NCBI GenBank assembly: GCA_029881855.1
Contig: JAOULU010000021.1
Span: forward strand, 1 to 11,758
DNA: 11,758 bases
Direction: 5' to 3'
Origin: Nitrosomonas sp.
GTDB lineage: Bacteria; Pseudomonadota; Gammaproteobacteria; Burkholderiales; Nitrosomonadaceae
Translations under genes and position numbers: made by a program
Shown: piece by piece, positions 6,784 to 11,758 of the stretch
How the letters are laid out: each line of letters starts with the position of its first letter
How positions within the stretch are numbered: the stretch's first letter is position 1
The notes under the pieces: model-generated
What the model was told of the DNA's origin: nothing
Seen by the model: only the letters and a program-made list of their open reading frames with translations
Database searches by the model: none

Positions 6784-7416
6784 TTAATCGACTAATTTAT
6801 TTAGTATGGCATAACGAATTAGCTCTGAATTATTCGTTAGCTTAAGCTTCTCTAGAATACGCGCCCGATAAACACTCACCGTTTTTGGACTTAGAAACAT
6901 TTCAGCAGAGATATCAGAAAGTGTTTTCCCCGCTGCAATCATGCATAACGTTTGGAATTCCCTGTCTGACAAGATGGAATATAGTGGCTGATCGGCATCA
7001 GAGTTGATGGTATTGGCAAGTTCTTGCGCAACCGCAGGGCTAACGTATTTATCACCACCAGCTACTTGACGAATGGCCACTACGAGCTGAGCTGGCGCAC
7101 TTTGTTTGTTTAAATAACCAGCAGCCCCTGCTTTTAGTGCACGCACTGCAAACTCATGTTCATTATGCATACTTAACATTAAAACAGAAAGCTGGGGCTT
7201 ATCTTTTCTAATTTGCTTAAGAATCTCTATTCCATTTCTATCAGGCAAAGAAATGTCAAGGAGCAGAACATCAAATTCATGTTGCCGTGCAATCTTCACA
7301 GCTTGAAATCCAGTCTCAGCTTCTCCAGTAACGCTAATATCCTTAATCTCACTGAGTATTTGCTTTAAACCCTGGCGAACAATTGCATGATCGTCAGCAA
7401 TCATTACTCGTATCAT
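6784..7416 (-). CDS. NarL/FixJ-family response regulator (REC + LuxR-type HTH)
   Basis: A 210-residue DNA-binding response regulator, the standard length for the family. The receiver domain (1-120) has the acidic pair Asp8-Asp9, phosphoacceptor Asp54 in LLLDISLPD, Ser82 and Lys104. The LuxR-type helix-turn-helix occupies about 146-205, with LSDREFQTLCMIAAGKTLSDI and LSPKTVSVYRARILEKL. The frame stays open to 7542, which would overlap the kinase gene by about 100 bases. The ATG at 7416 has GGAG 7 bases upstream and starts exactly at the receiver fold, so the extension is rejected. It lies 22 bases after the kinase stop, as expected for a cognate pair. Because the pair is divergent from flagellin, it may control motility genes or the GGDEF gene that follows; the targets are not shown by the sequence. 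Confidence 0.93.
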   Translation of the reverse strand: MIRVMIADDHAIVRQGLKQILSEIKDISVTGEAETGFQAVKIARQHEFDVLLLDISLPDRNGIEILKQIRKDKPQLSVLMLSMHNEHEFAVRALKAGAAGYLNKQSAPAQLVVAIRQVAGGDKYVSPAVAQELANTINSDADQPLYSILSDREFQTLCMIAAGKTLSDISAEMFLSPKTVSVYRARILEKLKLTNNSELIRYAILNKLVD

Positions 7417-7438
7417 TAATCTCTCCAGATGGTCAAAA

Positions 7439-9001
7439 CTATGAAGCCTTCTGTTGCATTGCGCTATGTCCTGATTGCGGGGTTTTCTCCAACGGGGTAC
7501 TGAGTGCAGCAAAATGTAACGCTTGACTCTCAGTATCTTCAATAGGGATACGAATCTCTACTTTTGTCCCTTTACTGGCACTGCCAGAAATATCAAAGAT
7601 GCCTTTCAGTTGTTGACAGCGTTCACGCATTCCTCTTATTCCAAACGAGTCCTGCTTATCCAAGTCTGAGTCTGTAATACCGCAACCATTATCAGAAATT
7701 TCCAGGATTATTATCCCATCAGACTCAACAAGACTTACTTCAACATGAGTAGCACTTGAATGCTTAGAAATATTTGTTAATGTTTCTTGGAAAACGCGGA
7801 AAATAGCAATAGACAAATCTGAATCAAGTAAAATTTCTTCGTTACCACATGTCACACGGCATGATATGCCAATACGGTTACTAAATTCTTTCGCCTGCCA
7901 TTGAATAGCTGCAACAATGCCACAATCAAGCACCCCGGGTCTTAGATCAAGAGAAATCCGGCGTGTGCTATCAATGACACGATCAACTAAACATTCTATA
8001 GAAGCTGCTTTTTTCTGGTAAAAAACTGGAAGCCGGGGTATTGGGTCTATACAAGGAAATAACTCACATTTAATGGCCGTTAGTGTTCCGCCAATATCAT
8101 CATGGATTTCACGCGCTATTAGCGCACGCTCATGCTCTTTAACTTTTTGCAGATATGAAGAAAGCTCAGCTAATTGTTCCCGCGACCGAGCAATTTCTCG
8201 TTCAGCCAATTTATTACGCGTAATATTAATCATGATGCCATCCCACAGGGTATCGCCATCAGATGTTCTTCTTGGCGTTGCGCGCAGACTAATCCACTTT
8301 ATATCACTATCACCTTTCACCTGGATGCGACCTTCCCAGTTCAATGTGGAAAGTTGCTCTACTGATATTGCCATTAATCGATCATAAATGACCTTATCAC
8401 AAGGCAGAATTAATTCTGCAAATAATGTTGGGGTTGCCATAAGCACCTTTGGAGACATCCCCAATAACGTCTCGGATGCGTCACTAACATAAGGAAAACT
8501 GAGTTGCCTATTTTGATTCAATAAAAACTGAAAAACCACACCGGGAAGATTGGAAGTTATCGCACGGAAACGTTCTTCTGTTTTCTGTAATTCAGCTTGC
8601 GCCTGATTAAACTGCTGGAAATTGTCAACGGCTTTTAGGCTTCTCTTTATTGCAGGTATTAATCTAGCCAAATTACTTTTAACAATATAATCATCTGCGC
8701 CTAAATCCATCAACGCCTCAGCTTCCTCTTCCCCTGCATGCCCTGATACAACAATAAATGGAACATCTAAGTCTTGATCTACCATCAATTGAAATACATC
8801 TCTAGCGCTCAATTGGGGCAAATCATTATCAGACAAAACGATATCCCAACGCCTGGTGACAAACATGTTGCGCGCCGCTTCAATTGTGGCCACATGCAAA
8901 CAATCCACGTGCAGCCCACCTTCTACAAGCGCCTGTTGCAAGAGACTTGCATCGTCGACCGAACTGTTAACAATTAAAATTTTAAAAATTTTTGTGTCCA
9001 T
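7439..9001 (-). CDS. Soluble hybrid-type histidine kinase: REC-PAS-HisKA_3-HATPase
   Basis: A 520-residue cytoplasmic kinase without membrane segments, the likely partner of the downstream NarL-type regulator. Residues 1-125 are a receiver-like domain with Asp58 in IVLSDNDLP, Ser86 and Lys108, but the usual acidic pair is replaced by Asn12-Ser13. Residues about 140-275 form a PAS domain (ERFRAITSNLPGVVFQF onwards, ending in the PAC-like WDGIMINITRNKLAERE). The HisKA_3 dimerisation domain follows, with the phosphorylated His300 in REIHDDIGGTL. The NarX-type ATPase (about 385-487) shows ETLTNISKHSSATHVEV, DNGCGI and FGIRGMRERCQQL. A 30-residue tail of unknown role ends the protein. The open frame extends to a TTG at 9037, but the ATG at 9001, with a weak GGGA just upstream, is preferred because it begins at the receiver. 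The gene is divergent from flagellin. Confidence 0.92.
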   Translation of the reverse strand: MDTKIFKILIVNSSVDDASLLQQALVEGGLHVDCLHVATIEAARNMFVTRRWDIVLSDNDLPQLSARDVFQLMVDQDLDVPFIVVSGHAGEEEAEALMDLGADDYIVKSNLARLIPAIKRSLKAVDNFQQFNQAQAELQKTEERFRAITSNLPGVVFQFLLNQNRQLSFPYVSDASETLLGMSPKVLMATPTLFAELILPCDKVIYDRLMAISVEQLSTLNWEGRIQVKGDSDIKWISLRATPRRTSDGDTLWDGIMINITRNKLAEREIARSREQLAELSSYLQKVKEHERALIAREIHDDIGGTLTAIKCELFPCIDPIPRLPVFYQKKAASIECLVDRVIDSTRRISLDLRPGVLDCGIVAAIQWQAKEFSNRIGISCRVTCGNEEILLDSDLSIAIFRVFQETLTNISKHSSATHVEVSLVESDGIIILEISDNGCGITDSDLDKQDSFGIRGMRERCQQLKGIFDISGSASKGTKVEIRIPIEDTESQALHFAALSTPLEKTPQSGHSAMQQKAS

Positions 9002-9066
9002 TTTCCCAGCGCTTTGCCTATACCTATAAGAAACCAAACCAATTAGTCACCCTAACACTTAAAACC

Positions 9067-9108
9067 TAACCCACTGAATATCATTTCCATTTTACAAGAT
9101 AACCCACT
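9067..9108. repeat. 9-bp direct repeats, possible operator
   Basis: TAACCCACT occurs at 9067-9075 and 9100-9108, 33 bases apart, about three helical turns. A shortened variant, CCTAACACT, lies at 9051-9059. The repeats sit between the kinase start and the flagellin promoter, a position suited to a regulator binding one DNA face. Nine-base matches can arise by chance, so this is tentative. Confidence 0.35.
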
Positions 9109-9183
9109 AAGAAAGAAGCGTTTTATCAGTAGAATAATCTTTATGAACCAAGAAGTTGGGTAGAAACAACAGTTCCTAAAAAC

Positions 9184-9210
9184 TAAACTTTCCAAAAAGT
9201 CAACCGTTAT
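9184..9210 (+). promoter_or_regulatory. Sigma28 (FliA)-type promoter for flagellin
   Basis: TAAACTTT at 9184-9191 is followed after 11 bases by ACCGTTAT at 9203-9210. This matches TAAAGTTT-N11-GCCGATAA in 7 of 8 and 5 of 8 positions, with the standard spacing. The start would be about 9217, giving a leader of about 90 bases before the flagellin ATG at 9309. Late flagellin genes are classically FliA-dependent, which supports the call. Confidence 0.78.
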
Positions 9211-9253
9211 TAGCTACAACGCTGGTAAAAATACCCCTTGGATTGCGGGAAAA

Positions 9254-9277
9254 GCCAACGTCTTGGCAATAATGCCA
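9254..9277 (+). promoter_or_regulatory. Competing small hairpins in the flagellin leader
   Basis: GCCAA (9254-9258) pairs with TTGGC (9263-9267) across a 4-base loop. TGGCA (9264-9268) pairs with TGCCA (9273-9277), also across a 4-base loop. The two stems share bases 9264-9267, so only one can form at a time. The second stem covers the decoy ATG at 9272-9274. Each stem is only 5 bp, so stability is modest and any regulatory role is inference. Confidence 0.35.
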
Positions 9278-9318
9278 CAAACTTTAGTATGAAAAAGGAG
9301 AACCAAAAATGCCACAAA
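9271..9318 (+). repeat. Duplicated flagellin start sequence with a six-codon upstream frame
   Basis: AATGCCACAAA occurs at 9271-9281 and again at 9308-9318, where it is the flagellin start (Met-Pro-Gln). The upstream copy opens a tiny frame, ATG at 9272 to TGA at 9290-9292, encoding MPQTLV. That frame ends just before the flagellin ribosome binding site (AAGGAG at 9295-9300). It has no ribosome binding site of its own, so it may be a decoy, a leader peptide or a relic of duplication. Confidence 0.5.
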
Positions 9319-10784
9319 TTATTAACTCAAATATTGCGTCTTTAACAGCGCAACGTAATTTGAATACTTCACAGTCGCAGTTAAACACTGCACTAGAACG
9401 CCTATCTTCAGGTCTGCGTATTAACAGCGCAAAAGATGACGCTGCTGGATTGGCGATTTCTGAAAGAATGACCTCTCAAATTCGTGGTCTTAACCAAGCT
9501 ATACGTAATGCAAACGACGGTATTTCACTAGCACAAACCGCTGAAGGTGCGCTAGGTGAGATCGGTAACAACTTGCAGCGTATTCGTGAATTAGCAATAC
9601 AATCAGCTAATGCTACAAACAGTGCAAGTGATCGTGCATCACTACAAGCTGAAGCAGCTCAGTTGGTCTCAGAAGTAACTCGTGTTGCGAATCAAACCCA
9701 GTTTAACGGTCTTGATCTACTTGACGGTTCTTTCACTAGCCAGAGCTTCCAGGTTGGTGCTAATGCGAATCAAACCATTGATATTTCACAAATTGCTGAT
9801 GCACGAGCTTCTGCATTAGGTAATAATACATTGGTGATGAGCGGATCCGTACTTGATACAGTGGTAGCTGCAGCTGCTGGTACAGCACCTGCTAGTACCG
9901 TAACCGCTGATGCAACTGTGTTGCTTTCAACCAATCTTGGATCAACAGCAACTGGTGATATCAGCATTGCTGCTGCGGACAGTGCCGCTACCATTGCTTC
10001 AAAAATCAATACAGCTGCTGCAGGTATTGGTATCACAGCAGACGCCGATACCACGGCAACGATCAGTGGCATTTCTGCTGCAGGTAGCGTTTCTTTCACC
10101 TTAAATGGCACCACTGCTATCACGGCAAGTGTAGCTGATGTCAATGATCTAAGTGATTTAGCTTCTGCTATTAACGGGCGTCAAAGTAGCTCGGGCGTTA
10201 CTGCAAGCTTTGCCAACCCAAGTGATAAATCAACCCTCACATTAACTGACAAAGAAGGCAATGATATTCTGATTGAAGGGTTTACCCATACCACAGCAGC
10301 AGCAACAGCTACTGTCACTGGAAACGGTGGCACAACTAATTTAGTTGACGCAGGTGCTAATTCTACTCGCATAATCGGCAGCGTAACCCTTGCTACCGCT
10401 GAAGGTCAAATCTCAGTGGCTAACCAGGCTGCAGCTGGCGCACTTTTTGATGTCGCAACAAGTACCTTTAATGCGGTATCAACATTAGATGTGTCAACAG
10501 CAGCGGGTTCACAGAAAGCTATTGATATCGTAGACGCGGCGCTAAGCCAAGTTAACGGTTCACGTGGTGATCTGGGTGCGGTTCAAAATCGCTTCACATC
10601 AACCATTGCTAACCTGCAAACAACATCTGAGAACCTGTCAGCATCACGTAGCAGAATTCAAGATGCCGACTTTGCGGAAGAAACAGCCGCCATGACTCGT
10701 GGCCAGATTCTTCAGCAAGCAGGTGTTGCGATTCTTGCACAAGCAAATTCGTTACCTAACAATGTCCTTTCACTATTACGTTAA
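9309..10784 (+). CDS. fliC: Flagellin (filament protein)
   Basis: The major filament subunit, exported by the flagellar type III system and polymerised outside the cell; 491 residues. The conserved N-terminal D0/D1 region covers about 1-165 (INSNIASLTAQRNLN, LERLSSGLRINSAKDDAAG). It includes LQRIRELAIQ, which corresponds to the TLR5-contact stretch of enterobacterial flagellins. The conserved C-terminal region covers about 395-491, ending in AQANSLPNNVLSLLR. The middle (about 170-390) is an Ala/Thr/Ser-rich surface-exposed segment. It contains two stretches like the flagellin hook-IN motif, around IASKINTAAAGIGITADA and LASAINGRQSSSGVTASF. The ATG at 9309 has AAGGAG 8 bases upstream. Transcription is expected from the sigma28-like promoter, with a terminator hairpin after the gene. 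The antisense open frames within it are shadows of the biased codon use. Confidence 0.97.
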   Translation: MPQIINSNIASLTAQRNLNTSQSQLNTALERLSSGLRINSAKDDAAGLAISERMTSQIRGLNQAIRNANDGISLAQTAEGALGEIGNNLQRIRELAIQSANATNSASDRASLQAEAAQLVSEVTRVANQTQFNGLDLLDGSFTSQSFQVGANANQTIDISQIADARASALGNNTLVMSGSVLDTVVAAAAGTAPASTVTADATVLLSTNLGSTATGDISIAAADSAATIASKINTAAAGIGITADADTTATISGISAAGSVSFTLNGTTAITASVADVNDLSDLASAINGRQSSSGVTASFANPSDKSTLTLTDKEGNDILIEGFTHTTAAATATVTGNGGTTNLVDAGANSTRIIGSVTLATAEGQISVANQAAAGALFDVATSTFNAVSTLDVSTAAGSQKAIDIVDAALSQVNGSRGDLGAVQNRFTSTIANLQTTSENLSASRSRIQDADFAEETAAMTRGQILQQAGVAILAQANSLPNNVLSLLR

Positions 10785-10817
10785 GTAATTATGGACATAT
10801 AGTAGTGCTAATGAAAC

Positions 10818-10845
10818 GCGGGATAATTGATGTCAATTATCCCGC
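10818..10845 (+). terminator. Strong hairpin terminator after flagellin
   Basis: GCGGGATAATTGA (10818-10830) and TCAATTATCCCGC (10833-10845) form a perfect 13-bp stem. It is flanked by AAAC before and TTTCA after, 34 bases past the flagellin stop. The T-tract is short, so it may act as a partial terminator or 3'-end stabiliser, allowing high flagellin expression and some read-through into flaG. Confidence 0.8.
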
Positions 10846-10873
10846 TTTCAGCAAGCTTTAAGGAGTATATAAG

Positions 10874-11233
10874 ATGATTACAAATCACATAAATGGATCG
10901 GGCATAAACACTCAGTCTCTACCTGTATCGCCTGTACCACAAAAAACACAAACACAAACACAGAGTAGAGCACCCACTCCTGTGGCCGAACCACAACAAA
11001 ACATGGGTTCAGAACAGGATGTTAAACAGGCCGTCAAACAAATTGAACAAGTCGTCAGTAATTTGGCACGGAATTTGCAGTTCTCAATAGATGATGACAC
11101 TGGAAAAACAATTGTCAAAATTCTTGATGCTCAAACTCAGGAAGTGATTCGACAATTTCCGACAGAAGATGCTATTTCAATTGCTCGTGCACTAGATAGA
11201 GTGCAAGGCTTATTGTTTAACGATAAAGCATAA
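10874..11233 (+). CDS. flaG: FlaG family flagellar protein
   Basis: A small 119-residue cytoplasmic protein of the FlaG family, encoded between flagellin and the filament cap as in many polar flagellates. FlaG is linked to filament length control, but its mechanism is poorly known. The conserved core (about 66-118) carries NLQFSIDDDTGKTIVKILD and EVIRQFPTEDAISIARAL. The first 45 residues are Pro/Gln/Thr-rich, low complexity and likely disordered. They are partly encoded by an ACACAA hexamer run (about 10946-10962) giving Thr-Gln repeats. The ATG at 10874 has AAGGAG about 8 bases upstream. No separate sigma28-like site is seen between it and flagellin, so it is probably read through the hairpin or from an undetected promoter. 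fliD follows after 33 bases, suggesting co-transcription. Confidence 0.93.
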   Translation: MITNHINGSGINTQSLPVSPVPQKTQTQTQSRAPTPVAEPQQNMGSEQDVKQAVKQIEQVVSNLARNLQFSIDDDTGKTIVKILDAQTQEVIRQFPTEDAISIARALDRVQGLLFNDKA

Positions 11234-11266
11234 TTATAAAATTAAACTGTAATAGGAACTAAAAAC

Positions 11267-11758
11267 ATGCTTGCAACTCCAGGAATTGGCTCCGGTCTCG
11301 ACATCAATAGCATCATCAGCCAACTGATGGCAATTGAACGTCAGCCATTATCAGCGCTTGCTGGCAAAGAAGCCATAAAACAAACACAACTAACTGCATT
11401 TGGCAGTCTCAAAGGGGCCTTATCGTCTTTCCAAAGCAGCCTTGCCTCCTTATCTAATCCGGCAAATTTTTCCGCTGTATCGGCAGATCTCGCCGACAGT
11501 TCTTTAGCAAAAGTGAGTGCTAGCCCATCAGCTGCGACTGGAAACTATAATGTTGAAATCCAAGCATTGGCACAATCACATAAATTAAGGTCTGGCAATT
11601 TTGCTTCTACCAACACAACGGTTGGCAGCGGCTCACTCACAATTCAATTTGGGACATATAGCGGTGGTACTTTTACACTTAACCCAGATAAAGCGACACA
11701 AACAATTACTATTGATCCTAGCCAATCAACGCTATCTGGTATACGCGACACCATTAAT
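11267..11758 (+). CDS. fliD: Flagellar filament capping protein FliD, N-terminal part (runs off the right edge)
   Basis: FliD (HAP2) forms the cap at the filament tip and helps exported flagellin subunits fold into place. The window holds 164 codons, open to the edge. The N-terminus is diagnostic: the start MLATPGIGSGLDINSIISQL, followed by MAIERQPL and a helical region (about 30-65). Next comes SAVSADLADSSLAKVSASPS, then ATGNYNVEIQALAQSHKL, the usual start of the FliD_N globular domain. GSGSLTIQFG follows near residue 123. An ATG at 11267, with AGGA about 11 bases upstream, fits this start. It follows flaG closely on the same strand; fliS would commonly come next but is outside the window. 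The variable outer domains and C-terminal coiled coil are not visible. Confidence 0.95.
   Translation, partial: MLATPGIGSGLDINSIISQLMAIERQPLSALAGKEAIKQTQLTAFGSLKGALSSFQSSLASLSNPANFSAVSADLADSSLAKVSASPSAATGNYNVEIQALAQSHKLRSGNFASTNTTVGSGSLTIQFGTYSGGTFTLNPDKATQTITIDPSQSTLSGIRDTIN

Larger units (their letters stand above)
9002..9308. other. Divergent intergenic region between the kinase and flagellin genes
   Basis: These 307 bases carry the flagellin sigma28-type promoter (9184-9210), a leader with alternative hairpins (9254-9277), a duplicated start sequence, and TAACCCACT direct repeats nearer the kinase gene (9067-9108). I could not identify a convincing promoter for the kinase on the minus strand. 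No protein gene is supported here. Confidence 0.8.

Noticed and set aside
7417..7542. N-terminal extension of the response regulator, which would overlap the kinase gene by about 100 bases
   Set aside because: The added residues do not resemble a receiver domain and are the kinase C-terminal coding region in another frame; the ATG at 7416 has a good ribosome binding site.
8073..8977. Plus-strand open frames inside the kinase gene
   Set aside because: They are antisense to conserved kinase, PAS and receiver motifs; no ribosome binding site or domain.
9002..9037. TTG-initiated extension of the kinase
   Set aside because: It has no ribosome binding site and adds residues outside the receiver fold.
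9770..10372. Antisense open frames of 63 and 124 codons within flagellin
   Set aside because: They are Ala/Val-rich mirror translations of the repetitive flagellin middle region, with no ribosome binding site or family resemblance.
10912..11118. Antisense Cys-rich open frame opposite flaG
   Set aside because: It is produced by the ACACAA repeat read backwards; the sense frame is a clear FlaG.

Overview
The window is visibly AT-rich and comes from a flagellated, chemotactic Gram-negative bacterium, most probably a beta- or gammaproteobacterium. The flagellin-FlaG-FliD order, CheA with a His-48 phosphotransfer domain, sigma28-type promoters and GGDEF proteins all fit. A low-GC betaproteobacterium such as the Methylophilaceae is possible, but the family cannot be fixed from this sequence.

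Layout, left to right. (1) 1-2187, minus strand: a chemotaxis operon transcribed as a membrane-anchored CheZ-like protein, then CheY, then CheA. CheA runs off the left edge inside a perfect 9-bp tandem repeat. A sigma28-like promoter lies just upstream (2222-2247). (2) 2255-4510, minus strand: a degenerate EAL-HDOD protein, with its own sigma28-like promoter, and a short GGDEF diguanylate cyclase. (3) 4844-9001, minus strand: a probable three-gene unit made of a soluble REC-PAS-histidine kinase, a NarL/FixJ response regulator and a large GGDEF protein. It ends in a hairpin at 4803-4827. (4) 9002-9308: a divergent control region with a sigma28-like promoter for flagellin, direct repeats and a structured leader. 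(5) 9309-11758, plus strand: flagellin, a 13-bp-stem terminator, flaG and the 5' part of fliD.

Taken together, this is a motility control region. Late (sigma28) promoters appear to drive the filament gene, the chemotaxis signalling genes and a c-di-GMP-type effector. Two diguanylate cyclases with intact active and inhibitory sites sit between the chemotaxis and filament genes, which suggests c-di-GMP control of the swimming-to-sessile switch. The kinase/regulator pair, divergent from flagellin, is the obvious candidate for an input to that switch.

The points most worth following up are the two-membrane-segment CheZ-like protein, the duplicated start region with competing hairpins in the flagellin leader, the kinase whose receiver domain lacks its acidic pair, and the perfect minisatellite in CheA. 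Several start codons were moved inward from the longest open frame on the basis of ribosome binding sites. No tRNA, rRNA, CRISPR array, insertion sequence or phage gene was seen.
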